This document shows, piece by piece, positions 51,723 through 62,815 of a stretch of DNA of 64,000 bases; position 1 is the first letter of the stretch, and each line of letters opens with the position of its first letter. Origin of the DNA: Azospirillum lipoferum (GTDB lineage Bacteria; Pseudomonadota; Alphaproteobacteria; Azospirillales; Azospirillaceae); assembly GCF_024170005.1 (NCBI RefSeq), contig NZ_JALJXJ010000004.1, positions 372,001 through 436,000 of the forward strand, in the 5' to 3' direction. The translations under genes were made by a program, and so were the position numbers. A model generated the notes under the pieces. That model was given only the letters and a program-made list of their open reading frames with translations. It ran no database searches and was not told where the DNA came from.

Positions 51723-52447
51723 GACAGGCGCAGGCCTTCTTTTGGGCCGGTTGGGCGGAGCGTGCCGTCGTCGGCAAGCGTCATGGCGTAGAGGCGGTTG
51801 CGCTTGACCGGCACCGGCGGCGGGCCGCGGAAGTCCCAGCCCCAGGCGAGCGCCAGCGCGACGCGGATCACGCCGATGTGGGTGACGATGAGGTGGGGGG
51901 AATGAATCTCCTTCTCCCCCCCGGGGAGAAGGTCGGGATGAGGGGGATGCATTGCGTGCCTTGCCCAATAATCCTCGCCACGCGTCCCCCTCACCCTAAC
52001 CCTCTCCCCGGGGGGGAGAGGGGATTGATGCTGGGAGGGGAGAGGGGGCAAGTCCTTCAGCCAAGCCGTCAACCGCTCGCGCACGTCGGCCGGGCTTTCG
52101 CCGTTGGGGGGGCGGAAGTCCCAGCCCCAGTGTTCGAGGTCGCGGTAGCCGCTGGCGGGGTCGGCGCGCAGGTCGTGGCCGCGCCGGCCCTCCCAGGCGC
52201 CCCAGTCCATCTCGATCAGGCGCGGGTCGGTGTGGACGGGACGGCCGTGGCCGAGGAGGGTGGCGGTCTCCACGGCGCGGGAGAGCGGGCTGGCGTGCAG
52301 GGTGGCGTCGCGCCAGTCCGGCGGCAGGGTCAGGCCGGCGAGGCGGTCGCGGCCCTCCGGGTCGAGCGGGATGTCGGTGCGGCCCTGGATGCGGCCCTCG
52401 CGGTTCCAGGCGGTGATGCCGTGGCGCAGGAAAGCCAAGCGGATCAT
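51719..52447 (-). CDS. Histidine phosphatase (PGAM-like) with in-frame palindromic-repeat insert
   Basis: A 242-residue branch-1 histidine phosphatase. The catalytic motif is LAFLRHGITAWNREGRIQGR at the N-terminus; the second histidine is in LIVTHIGVIRVALALAWGW. Between them, about 40 residues (SPLPPGERVRVRG ... HPDLLPGGEKEI) are encoded by repeat copy 3 (51910-52025). The family has no such insert; without it the protein would be about 203 residues, the normal size. It sits 4 bp overlapped on both sides in the glycan operon, so it may dephosphorylate a sugar phosphate. Activity with the insert is uncertain. Confidence 0.82.
   Translation of the reverse strand: MIRLAFLRHGITAWNREGRIQGRTDIPLDPEGRDRLAGLTLPPDWRDATLHASPLSRAVETATLLGHGRPVHTDPRLIEMDWGAWEGRRGHDLRADPASGYRDLEHWGWDFRPPNGESPADVRERLTAWLKDLPPLPSQHQSPLPPGERVRVRGTRGEDYWARHAMHPPHPDLLPGGEKEIHSPHLIVTHIGVIRVALALAWGWDFRGPPPVPVKRNRLYAMTLADDGTLRPTGPKEGLRLS
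51910..52025. repeat. Palindromic repeat element, copy 3 (inside a coding gene)
   Basis: CTTCTCCCCCCCGGGGAGAA at the left and CCTCTCCCCGGGGGGGAGAG plus GGG at the right, with GATGAGGGGGATGCATTGCG and CCCCCTCACCCTAACCC inside. It is open in the frame of the histidine phosphatase and adds about 40 codons. Confidence 0.85.
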
Positions 52448-53568
52448 GGCAGCAGGCCGCTCAGCAGCGCGCGCAGGCGTTGGGCCGCCATGGGCAGGGC
52501 GTGGTGGGTCTCGATGTAAGAGCGGGCGCTTCGGCCGAGCGCGCGCAGGGCCGGCGGATCGGCCAGCAGGGCGGACAGGGCGGCGGCGAAGTCTTGGCAG
52601 GCCGGGCCGGTCAGGCGGCCGCAGAGGCCGTCGCGGATGACGGTGCCGGTGCCGGCATTGTCGACGGCGAGCACAGGCACGCCGTGCGCTTGAGCCTCCA
52701 GATAGACCATGCCGAAGGCCTCGTTCAGGCCGGGCCAGACCAGCAGGTCGGCGCTGTGGTAGTGGGCTGCGAGGTCGGCGGGCGCGCAGGCGCCGTGGAA
52801 TGTCACGCGGGGGCCGAAGGGGGCGAAGAGTGCCGAAACCTCCGCCGCCGCCGGGCCGTCGCCGACGATGTCGAGAGTCCAGGGACGGGCGGTCAGCAGG
52901 GACAGGGAGCCGGCCAGCAGGCGGTAGGAGGCCAGCTTGTCGCCCGGCCGCATCATGGCGACGGTCAGAAGCCGGGGCGGCGAGCCCGGCTCCCTGTCGT
53001 CCGGGGCGGGTGGCAGGTCGAGGAAGGGGGGCAGCATCGCCACCCGCTGGCCGGGCGGACCATAGGCCTCCACCGCCTGCCGGTCGCGGGCGCTGACGCA
53101 GAGGACGAGGTCGGCCGCCTCGATGGCGGACTCGGCGGCGGCGGCGAAGGCGGACCAGGGGCCGGTCAGGCGCTTGCGGGCGCGGGTGGCCTCGACGACG
53201 ACATAGGGGATGCCGAGGCGGCGGGCGACGGCCGGGCCGATCAGGTCGGGGGCCTTGTAATAGACATGGTAGCTGAGCCACAGCACCGGGCGGCGGTCCG
53301 GCTCGGCGGCGTAGAGCGACAGCAGCCGGTCGCATTCGGCGGCGGCGGCGGCGGTCAGGCGGGCCTGAACGGCGGGATCGCCGGCACCGTCATAGACGCG
53401 CAGGCTGCTCGCCACCTCCACCGGGCCAATCTCCGCCGGGTCAAGCGCCTCCAGCGCGCGCAGGATCAGGCGGGCCATCTGGCGGTCGCCGGAGGGGATC
53501 GGGTGGTCGACCGGCTTCAGCGGGGCGTAAAAGGCAATTCGGGGTGCGGCGATGGGCGGAGTGGTCAC
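52444..53568 (-). CDS. Glycosyltransferase, GT4 type
   Basis: A 374-residue GT-B glycosyltransferase. The C-terminal half has VAMMRPGDKLASYRLLAGSL, WTLDIVGDGPAAAEV, and the GT4 E-x7-E motif region GLNEAFGMVYLEAQAHGVPV. It starts at a GTG overlapping the upstream stop (GTGA, 53565-53568), and its stop overlaps the phosphatase ATG. Donor and acceptor are unknown. Confidence 0.88.
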   Translation of the reverse strand: MTTPPIAAPRIAFYAPLKPVDHPIPSGDRQMARLILRALEALDPAEIGPVEVASSLRVYDGAGDPAVQARLTAAAAAECDRLLSLYAAEPDRRPVLWLSYHVYYKAPDLIGPAVARRLGIPYVVVEATRARKRLTGPWSAFAAAAESAIEAADLVLCVSARDRQAVEAYGPPGQRVAMLPPFLDLPPAPDDREPGSPPRLLTVAMMRPGDKLASYRLLAGSLSLLTARPWTLDIVGDGPAAAEVSALFAPFGPRVTFHGACAPADLAAHYHSADLLVWPGLNEAFGMVYLEAQAHGVPVLAVDNAGTGTVIRDGLCGRLTGPACQDFAAALSALLADPPALRALGRSARSYIETHHALPMAAQRLRALLSGLLP

Positions 53569-54875
53569 GCCGCGGCCTCCTCCAGGCGGCGGACGAGGCG
53601 GTCGATGCCGGCGGTCATGCCGAACTCGGCGCGCAGGCGGCCATGGGCGGCCTCGCCAAGACGCAGGCGGAGCGCCGGGTCGGTAGCGAGCCGTTCCAGT
53701 GCCGTGGCGATGGCGGGCGGGCTGCCATCGGTCAGCAGGCCGTGGGTGCCGTCGGTGATGAATTCCGGGATGGCCGATACGGCGGTGGAGAGGATGGCGA
53801 GGCGCTGGCTCGCCGCCTCCATCAGGACGTTGGGCAGGCCGTCGCGGTCGCCGTCGCCGGCCACCACGCTGGTCAGCACGAACAGGTCGGCATGGCGCAG
53901 CGCCTGGATCACCGTCGCCTGATCCTGGGCGCCGCGCCACTCGATGCGTTCGGACAGGCCGAGCTGCTCGGCCTGGGCGCGCAGGGACTGCTTCAGGTCG
54001 CCGGAGCCGATATGGACCAGCCGCCAGTGCAGCCCGTCCGGCAGCATCGCCAGCGCGTCGAGCAGCCGGTCATAGCCCTTCTTCTCCACCAGCCGGCCGA
54101 CCGACAGGATCTCCACCGCAAGGGTAGGGGCGGAGCCGTCGCGGGCCGGGGCGTCGGTGCGGTCCGGCGGGGCGGGGAAGCGGGAGAGGTCGAGGCCGTG
54201 ATAGACGAGGTCGATGCGGTTGGGATCGGCGGCCAGCCCGCGCAGATGGGCGGCACCGACGGCGGTGCAGGTGGCGCCGAAGCGGGCGTCGGCCAGCTTC
54301 TCGCGCTTCTCCCACTCCGGCGTCGTCCAGATGTCCTTGGCATGGGCGGAAAAGCCCCAGCCGATGCCGCGGATCGCGGCGGCATAGCGCCCGACCGAAG
54401 CGGGCGTGTGCAGGAAATGGGTGTAGAGGAAGGGCACGTCGGCCGGCAGCTCCGCCGCCAGCACCAGGGCCTGGCCGAAGCGGCGGCCGCGGTTGGTGGT
54501 GCGGTCGCGCCTCAGGTCGCGCAGCCAGGCCGCCGTGGTGCGCGCCAGCCCGGCCGGGTGGCCGAGGATCAGGCGGCCGAGCGCGCGCAGGACGCGGGCC
54601 GGCTCGTCGCGCAGATATTCCGGCAGGTAATGGACCGGGGCGGTGATGCGGTCGTGCATGGCGTGGCGGCGGCTGTCGGTCGGGTGGCGCAGCGACCAGA
54701 TCGCCAGATCGATGCCGCGCTGCTGGAGGGCCAGCAACTCCTGCGCGATGAAGGTCTCCGACAGGCGGGGGTAGCCCTTCACCACCACGGCGATCTTCAA
54801 CGGTGCGATCTTGGACGGCACGGCTTGCGAAACCATGGAGGACGGCAGGCCGCCGTCCGTTCCCGTGTCGGTCAT
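53565..54875 (-). CDS. Glycosyltransferase, GT4 type (exopolysaccharide WcaL-like)
   Basis: A 436-residue protein. VVVKGYPRLSETFIAQELLA followed by LQQRGIDLAIWSLRHP is typical of colanic-acid-type GT4 enzymes; GWGFSAHAKDIWTTPEWEKR and ILSVGRLVEKKGYDRLLDAL with GDRDGLPNVLMEAASQRLAI complete the GT-B fold. The operon position implies addition of a sugar to a surface-glycan precursor. Start and stop both overlap neighbours by 4 bp. Confidence 0.88.
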   Translation of the reverse strand: MTDTGTDGGLPSSMVSQAVPSKIAPLKIAVVVKGYPRLSETFIAQELLALQQRGIDLAIWSLRHPTDSRRHAMHDRITAPVHYLPEYLRDEPARVLRALGRLILGHPAGLARTTAAWLRDLRRDRTTNRGRRFGQALVLAAELPADVPFLYTHFLHTPASVGRYAAAIRGIGWGFSAHAKDIWTTPEWEKREKLADARFGATCTAVGAAHLRGLAADPNRIDLVYHGLDLSRFPAPPDRTDAPARDGSAPTLAVEILSVGRLVEKKGYDRLLDALAMLPDGLHWRLVHIGSGDLKQSLRAQAEQLGLSERIEWRGAQDQATVIQALRHADLFVLTSVVAGDGDRDGLPNVLMEAASQRLAILSTAVSAIPEFITDGTHGLLTDGSPPAIATALERLATDPALRLRLGEAAHGRLRAEFGMTAGIDRLVRRLEEAAA

Positions 54876-56185
54876 GCGCGCTTGCCTGCCATGGCGCGGG
54901 ACAGCCGTTCCGCCGCGCGGCGGATCGAGGTGACGGGAGTATTGCGGTCGGCTGCCGGTTCCGTAGCCAGCACTTCGCGCGTCAGGTCGACGATGCGCTC
55001 CAGCCCGCCGAGCAGGCCGGGCAGCGGACTGGCCGAGGGCGGCGGCTGGCTGGACAGGGCGCGGATGGCGTCGGCCATCGCCCGCGGGTCGGCGCCGTCG
55101 CGGTCGCAATCCAGCGTGCGCAGCAGGCCCAGCTCCTCCGCCGCCTCGGCGCGGATACGCTGTTCCAGGCGGGGACGGGTGCGCGGGGCCAGGACCGACG
55201 GCTTGTCGAAGGACAGGATCTCGCAGAAGGTGTTGTAACCGCCCATTGCCACCACGCCGATGGCCCCGGCATAGAGATCCTCCATGCGGGAATGGAAGTT
55301 GATGGTCTCCACCCTGCCCTTCAGCGGACGGATGCGGGCGGCGAATTCCTGGCGGCGGGCATCCTCCAGGAAGGGGCCGTAGACGATCAGGGCGTTGGGG
55401 GCGAGATCGGGATCGCTCTCATAGGCGGCGATGGTCCAGTCGACCAGGGCCGCCCCGTCGCCGCCGCCGCCGGGCGTCACCAGCACATAGGGCGGCGCCA
55501 TCAGGCTGTCCGCGGCCTGGACGGCGCCGCCCCCTTCCGACGGTTCGCGGCGCAGATAGCCGGTGTAGCGCACCCGTGCCGCGATCTCCGCCGGCAGGTC
55601 GAGGCCGTCGAGCGGGCGGTAGACCTCCGGCAGGCCGTAGATCCAGAGCTGGTCGTAATAGCGTTCGATGGCGGCGACCGCCTCCTTGCGCTCCCATTCC
55701 GGCTGGAGGGCTTCAGGAGCGTCGAGCACGTCGCGCAGGCCCAGCACCACGCGGGTGTTGCCGCTGGCCCGCATCTCCTCCAGCGCCGGCAGGAATTCGC
55801 CGTGCAGGCCGGTCGGTTCCTTGTCGACGATCGCCAGCGTCGGGCGGAAGGCGCGGGCGGTGGCGCGGATGATCTCCGCCCGGATGGCGGTGGTCTCCTC
55901 GATCGGCAGGCCAAGGTTGCGGGCGGTGTAGCCGCCGTCGGGCTGCTTCACCACGCCGGGCAGGCGCACATGGTCGACCCGCTCCGGGAAATCGAAGCGG
56001 CCGGCGACCGGCGAGCCGGTGAGGATCAGCGCGGAGGCGTCGGGAAAGGCCGACACCAGCGCCTGGGCGATCGTCCGTGACCGCCGCAGATGGCCGAGCC
56101 CGAAGGTGTCGTGGCTGTAGAGCAGGATGCGCGGCGGTGTCCGGTCGGGATGGATGGCCCGAAGGGGCGGCTGTGGCTGGTGCAT
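54872..56185 (-). CDS. Glycosyltransferase-like protein, GT28/MurG-like
   Basis: A 437-residue protein and first gene of the glycan operon. ILLYSHDTFGLGHLRRSRTI is a G-L-G-H loop as in GT28 enzymes, and VVAMGGYNTFCEILSFDKPS with VLAPRTRPRLEQRIRAEA forms the C-terminal donor site. It has a TP-G-G-G-G-D-G loop (LVTPGGGGDGAALVDW). It is homologous in outline to the gene at 50577. A promoter candidate lies upstream (reverse strand TTGCCC, 16-bp spacer, CATATT near 56355-56382). Confidence 0.83.
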   Translation of the reverse strand: MHQPQPPLRAIHPDRTPPRILLYSHDTFGLGHLRRSRTIAQALVSAFPDASALILTGSPVAGRFDFPERVDHVRLPGVVKQPDGGYTARNLGLPIEETTAIRAEIIRATARAFRPTLAIVDKEPTGLHGEFLPALEEMRASGNTRVVLGLRDVLDAPEALQPEWERKEAVAAIERYYDQLWIYGLPEVYRPLDGLDLPAEIAARVRYTGYLRREPSEGGGAVQAADSLMAPPYVLVTPGGGGDGAALVDWTIAAYESDPDLAPNALIVYGPFLEDARRQEFAARIRPLKGRVETINFHSRMEDLYAGAIGVVAMGGYNTFCEILSFDKPSVLAPRTRPRLEQRIRAEAAEELGLLRTLDCDRDGADPRAMADAIRALSSQPPPSASPLPGLLGGLERIVDLTREVLATEPAADRNTPVTSIRRAAERLSRAMAGKRA

Positions 56186-56428
56186 GCTCGGACACTCCGC
56201 TTCAGCAATGCTTCGGAACCGACAATCCGTCGCGGAACAGATCGCTGTGCTTGTCTTTGGAACCGGTTCGGCGCCGGTGGTTGCGGGTTCGTCCAGACAC
56301 CGGCGGCAAGGCTCCAGCCTGGACAGAACCCCTCACATGGATCTTGCTGCGCATCAATATGACTTCCGGCGGGGAGAGGGCAACCACCTTATGCGTTCTG
56401 ATATATGAGTGGCGACCAGGCGGACGGG

Positions 56429-57658
56429 TCAGTCGCCATGATAGGGATCCAGGGCGTCGCGCAGCCCGTCGCCGAAGAAGTTGAAGGACAAGACTACCAG
56501 GATCACCGGGAGCATCGGCAACGATACCCATGGATAGGTTTCCACGGCCATAAGGTTCTGGGCGTCGTTCAGCATCACCCCCCAACTGGTCGCCGGCGGG
56601 CGCAGGCCGAGGCCCAGGAAGGACAGTGCCGTTTCGCCCAGGATCATCGCCGGGATCGACAGGGTGGCGCTCGCCAGCAGGTGGCTGGCGAAGTTGGGCA
56701 GCAGGTGGCGGCGGATGATGCGGGCCGGGCTGGCGCCCATCAGCTCCGCCGCCATGACGAAATCCTCCTCGCGGAGCGCCAGGAAGCGCGAGCGCACGGC
56801 GCGGGCCAGCGACGGCCAGTCGAGCAGGCCGAGGATGACCGAGATGCAGAGGAACACCGTCACCGGCGACCATTGCGCCGGCACCGCGGCGGACAGTGCC
56901 AGCCACAGCGGCAGTTCCGGCAGGGATTTCAGGATCTCCGACAGACGCTGCACCCCGGCGTCGATCCAGCCGCCGAAATAGCCGGCCATGCCGCCCAGCG
57001 TGATGCCGATGGCGAAGGACACGGCGATGCCCAGCAGCCCGACGGTCAGCGACAGCTGCGCCCCGATGGCGAGGCGCGAGAGCATGTCGCGGCCCAGCCG
57101 GTCGGTGCCCAGCAGATGCAGCGAGGCATCCGGCGGCGGGCAGACCAGCCGGACCCGCGATTCCACCAGGCCCAGGAAGCGGTAGGGCGCGCCGGGGCAG
57201 AGGAATTGCAGCGGCATCGGCCGGCTGCTGTCGGTCTCGTAGCGCCAGCGATAGTCCTTCAGGTCGGGCCGGCCGGTGGTCGGGTAGACGAAGGGGCCGA
57301 TGAACCGCCCCTCGTGGAACAGGTGGATGCCCTGCGGCGGGGCGTAGAGATGCTCCACGTCGCGTTCGTTGGCGCCGTAGGGCACCAGGAAATCGACGAA
57401 GGGCAGGCTGAGATAGGACAGCCCGAGGAACAGCGCCCCCAGCACCGCCAGCCGGTGGCGCAGGAAGCGCCGCAGCATCAGCCGACCGGTGGAGGCGTGG
57501 GCGTCGAAGCGGGTGGCCGGGGCATCCGCCGCGGCCGGATCGGGATAGGGCCGGTCGTCGACGTAATGGTCCCAGCTGCCGCCCGTGCTGCCGCTTATGC
57601 CGCCGCCGCTCGCGACCGGGGCCTTCATGCCCCCGCCCTTCAGGCCCTCCTCTTTCAT
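56429..57658 (-). CDS. Opp/Yej-type ABC importer, permease (OppC-like)
   Basis: A 409-residue permease with an N-terminal hydrophilic tail, TM1 at about 68-90, a long periplasmic loop (about 92-190) and the BPD_transp_1 domain: LLGTDRLGRDMLSRLAIGAQ, then the EAA loop AAELMGASPARIIRRHLLPN. The large loop is shared with YejE-type permeases. The last gene of the importer; its start overlaps the OppB-like stop by 4 bp. Confidence 0.9.
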   Translation of the reverse strand: MKEEGLKGGGMKAPVASGGGISGSTGGSWDHYVDDRPYPDPAAADAPATRFDAHASTGRLMLRRFLRHRLAVLGALFLGLSYLSLPFVDFLVPYGANERDVEHLYAPPQGIHLFHEGRFIGPFVYPTTGRPDLKDYRWRYETDSSRPMPLQFLCPGAPYRFLGLVESRVRLVCPPPDASLHLLGTDRLGRDMLSRLAIGAQLSLTVGLLGIAVSFAIGITLGGMAGYFGGWIDAGVQRLSEILKSLPELPLWLALSAAVPAQWSPVTVFLCISVILGLLDWPSLARAVRSRFLALREEDFVMAAELMGASPARIIRRHLLPNFASHLLASATLSIPAMILGETALSFLGLGLRPPATSWGVMLNDAQNLMAVETYPWVSLPMLPVILVVLSFNFFGDGLRDALDPYHGD

Positions 57659-58686
57659 GACTGGGCCTTCCTCGCCTTGCCGAGGCGGATGCGGGGGTCG
57701 AGCAGGGCCAGCGCGATGTCGGAGACCAGCATGCCGATCAGCACCAAGAGCGAGATGAACATCAGGATGAAGCCGGACAGGAAGATGTCCTGCGCCCGCA
57801 GCGCCTCCAGCAGGGCCGGGCCGATGGTCGGCAGGCTGAGCACGACCGAGATCAGCACCGATCCCGACACCAGCGACGGCAGAAGCGAGCCGATGTCGGA
57901 GACGAAGGGGTTCAGCGCCATGCGCAGCGGATAGCGGGTCAGCCGGCGCAGCGGCGGCACGCCCTTGGCCTTGGCGGTGACGACATAGGGCTTGCCCAGC
58001 TCGTCCAGCAAATTGGCGCGCAGGCGCCGCACCATGGCGGCGGTGCCGGACAGGCCGATGACGATGGTGGGGATGATCAGGTGTTCGAGCACCGAGCCGA
58101 TCTTGGCCCAGCTGAGCGGCTGGTCCTCGTACTTCGCGTCAACCAGCCCGCCGATCGGCAGGCCCAGCCATTTCTGGCCGTAATAGAGCAGGATCAGCGC
58201 CAAGAGGAAGTTGGGCGTCGCCAGCCCGATATAGCCGACGGCGGCGGCGAGATAGTCGACCCAGCTGTTGGCGCGGATCGCCGCCAGCGCCCCCAGCGGG
58301 AAGGACACGAGATAGACGAACAGCACGGCGGCGAGGTTGAGGATGACGGTGAACCACAGCGTCTCCCCCACCACCTCCGCCACCGGCTTGTTGAACTCGA
58401 ACGACCAGCCGAGCTCGCCCTGGAGCAGGCCGTGGAAGCCGTTCGGGCCCGGCCAGACGCCGATCCAGATCAGGTATTGCTCGGCGACCGGGCGGTCGAG
58501 CGCATATTCGTGGCGCAGGAACTCCGCCTTCGCCAGTCCCGCCTCCTGGCCGGTGGCGCGCAGCTCGGCGATCTGGTTGGACAGGTAATCGCCGGGCGGC
58601 AGGTTGATGACCAGGAAGATCAGCATCGACACCACGGCCAGCGTCGGCACCATCACCAGCAGCCGGTGCAGGATGAAGCGCAGCAT
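57655..58686 (-). CDS. Opp/Yej-type ABC importer, permease (OppB-like)
   Basis: A 343-residue permease: MLRFILHRLLVMVPTLAVVS is TM1, LDRPVAEQYLIWIG and GELGWSFEFNKPVAEV are the usual OppB periplasmic region, and the EAA loop is TAKAKGVPPLRRLTRYPLRM. Start at the ATG at 58684-58686, 5 bp after the binding-protein stop. Confidence 0.92.
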   Translation of the reverse strand: MLRFILHRLLVMVPTLAVVSMLIFLVINLPPGDYLSNQIAELRATGQEAGLAKAEFLRHEYALDRPVAEQYLIWIGVWPGPNGFHGLLQGELGWSFEFNKPVAEVVGETLWFTVILNLAAVLFVYLVSFPLGALAAIRANSWVDYLAAAVGYIGLATPNFLLALILLYYGQKWLGLPIGGLVDAKYEDQPLSWAKIGSVLEHLIIPTIVIGLSGTAAMVRRLRANLLDELGKPYVVTAKAKGVPPLRRLTRYPLRMALNPFVSDIGSLLPSLVSGSVLISVVLSLPTIGPALLEALRAQDIFLSGFILMFISLLVLIGMLVSDIALALLDPRIRLGKARKAQS

Positions 58687-58691
58687 GACCG

Positions 58692-60865
58692 TCAATTCTC
58701 CCCGCGGTGGGTGCCGGCCGGTTCCGGATCGGCCGGGCGGGCGTCGGTGAAATAGAACTCGTCGGGGCGGTAGACGCCGAGATAGGCGCCGGGATCCCAA
58801 AGCCACAGCCCCTTGTCCGGGACGTTGCGCAGGCGGTTGGTGACGGCGATCGGCTGCGGCGTCTTCGACACCACGCCGATGGCGAAGATCTGGTCGGCGT
58901 GGATGTCGAGCAGCGCCGACCACAGGGCGCGGCGTTCGGTCTCGTCGGTGGTGTGGCGCCAGCGCCGGGCAAGGTCCATCAGCTCCTGCGGGATCGGCAT
59001 GTCGATGGGTTCGCCGGCGCTGCCGGAGGTCTGGTAATACTGCCCCCATTTCGGCCAGCTGAAATTCTCCTGGGTCATCGGCGCCAGCTCCTCCGGGCTG
59101 CTGTCGGGGTCGGGGACGCCGTTGTCCCAGCCGCCCCACACCGCCATCATCGTCTGGCCGGCATAGACCCGGTTGCGCAGCACGTCGCGGTCCACCGTGC
59201 GCATCAGCAGCCGCACGCCGATGTCGCGCCAGGTCTCGGCGATGATCTGGAGCGCGTCGGAGATCTCCGACTTCTCGCCGGCGGTCTCGACGATCACCTC
59301 CAGCGGGCGGCCGTCGGGCAGCTCGCGGTACAGCTCGCCGCGTTTGCGCTTCAGCCCGATCTCGTCGAGCAGGGCCGCCGCCCGCTTGGCGTCGTAGCCG
59401 GTCCAGATGCCGTTGCGTTCCGGCTTGAACAGCGGACTGCTCGGCAGCACGTCGACGCCGCTCTCCTGCGCCAGCCCGAAGAAGAGCGAGCGGTTGATGA
59501 TGCGGCGGTCGATGCCGAGCGACAGGGCGCGGCGGAAGCGGACGTCGCGCAGCAGGGCGCGCCAGACCGGGTCGTTGTAGTTCAGGTTGGGGTAGAGGGC
59601 GATTTCCGCCGCCTTGCCCTCCGGCCACAGCAGGGTGCGGTAGTTGCCCTCCCGCTCCCCGGACACCAGGACCGGCACCTGGGAGAAGGTCAGCCCTTCG
59701 GCCTGGAGGTCGGCCTTGCCGGTGGCGACCTGGGCCGGGATCAGCCCGCCGGCCATCACCGTCACGTCCAGCCCGTCGGCATAGGGCAGCTGCATGCCGC
59801 GGCTGTCGAAGCGGTGGTAATAGGGATTGCGCTGGAACAGCAGGTGGGTGCCGGTGCCCTTGGAGATCGCCATCCAGGGCTGGAGCGTCGGCTCGTCCGG
59901 GTTCTCCATCCGGAACATGTCGTCCAGCGCATTGTGCAGGGCCGCCCAGTTGCGGACCTTGTACTTGGCGAGCAGCGGCGCCAGTTCCGCCTCGCCGGTG
60001 TAGCGGGCGTGGTAGCGTTTCAGGTAATGGGCCGGGCGGTAGATGAAGGGCGGCCGGGCGGCGGCCAGCGTCGGCAGGAAATAGGGGTTCGGCTCGTCCC
60101 AGCGGAAGCGGACGGTGACCGCGTCGGGGAAGCTGACCTCGGGCGGCTTGCCGTCCACCAGCATGAAGCGCGGCGGGCCAGACGGCGACAGCAGCGGGTT
60201 GTTGGCGACGTCCTCCCACCAGTAGCGGATGTCGTCGCTGGTGAAGGGGGCGCCGTCGGACCAGCGATGGCCGGCCCGCAGGGTCAGGGTGAAGTCGCGG
60301 CCGTCGACGACCTTGAAGTCCTTCAGGATATCGGGAACGATCTCGCGCTTGGCGGTGTAGCCGACCAGCCGGGCATAGCCGTAGAGCACGGCGATGCGGC
60401 TGTTGCGCCGCTGGGTGATGAAGGTGCGGATCCAGCCGCCGGAGCGGCCGAGGTCGCGGCCCTTGGCCTCCACATCGACGATCAGCGGCTCGTCCGGCAT
60501 GCGCTGGCGGACGGGGGGGATGAGGCCGTAGCGCACCTGGTCCGCCAGCATCGGCGGATCCTGCGGGGTGAAGGCGGCGGCGGGGGTGGCGAGGAGGAGG
60601 GTGAGGAGGAGGAGAGTTCCTATCGCAAGGACCCAATCCCCTCTCCCCCCCGCTCTCGCGCAAACTTCGTTTGCGCTGACGCGACAGGCGGACCAAAGGT
60701 CCGCCGAAAGCGGGGAGAGGGTCAGGGTGAGGGGGATGCGTTGCAGGATTTTTGCGAGCATCCCGCCGCGCGTCCCCCTCACCCTTCCCACCGCAAAGCG
60801 GTGGGCCCCTTCCCTCTCCCCGGGGGGGAGAGGGTGATTCAGAGCGGCGGGTTGAAAGGACGTCC

Positions 60866-60869
<4 letters not shown>
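58692..60869 (-). CDS. Opp/Yej-type ABC importer, substrate-binding protein with repeat inserted in the signal peptide
   Basis: A 725-residue SBP_bac_5-family protein: DFTLTLRAGHRWSDGAPFTS, VDVLPSSPLFKPERNGIW, and GYDAKRAAALLDEIGLKRKR are typical of oligopeptide or oligosaccharide binding proteins. The start is the ATG at 60867-60869, overlapping the upstream ATPase stop (ATGA). The N-terminus MRTSFQPAALN is separated from the hydrophobic core VLAIGTLLLLTLLLATPAAA by about 66 residues encoded by repeat copy 4. A normal signal peptide was thus split. Internal starts (ATG at 60761) also lie in the repeat. Export may be impaired or use an internal start. Confidence 0.82.
60638..60836. repeat. 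Palindromic repeat element, copy 4 (composite, inside a coding gene)
   Basis: The usual outer blocks (CCCCTCTCCCCCCC at the left; CCCTCTCCCCGGGGGGGAGA at the right) are interrupted by extra small palindromes: GCGCAAACTTCGTTTGCGC with GGCGGACCAAAGGTCCGCC on the left side (about 60658-60704) and CCCACCGCAAAGCGGTGGG on the right (about 60787-60805). It keeps the frame of the ABC binding-protein gene. Confidence 0.82.
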
Positions 60870-62614
<1,745 letters not shown>

Positions 62615-62666
62615 CGCGCCGCTCTCCTGCCCGTATTACAAGGCCATCCGTAATTCGCCCTTATCT

Positions 62667-62784
62667 CCCTCTCCCCCCCGGGGAGAGGGTCGGGGTGAGG
62701 GGGATGCGGTGCGTGGCTAGCCCGAGAATCCTCGCTATGCTCCCCCCTCACCCTAACCCTCTCCCCGGGGGGGAGAGGGGATTC
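62667..62784. repeat. Palindromic repeat element, copy 5
   Basis: CCCTCTCCCCCCCGGGGAGA plus GGG at the left, CCCTAACCCTCTCCCCGGGG plus GGGGAGAGGGG at the right, with GGGGTGAGGGGGATGCGGTG and CCCCCTCACCCT inside. It fills the gap between the importer operon and the preceding gene on the same strand. Confidence 0.82.
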
Positions 62785-62815
62785 ATCGTGCCCCTGCCTC
62801 ATTGCATTCATTTCA

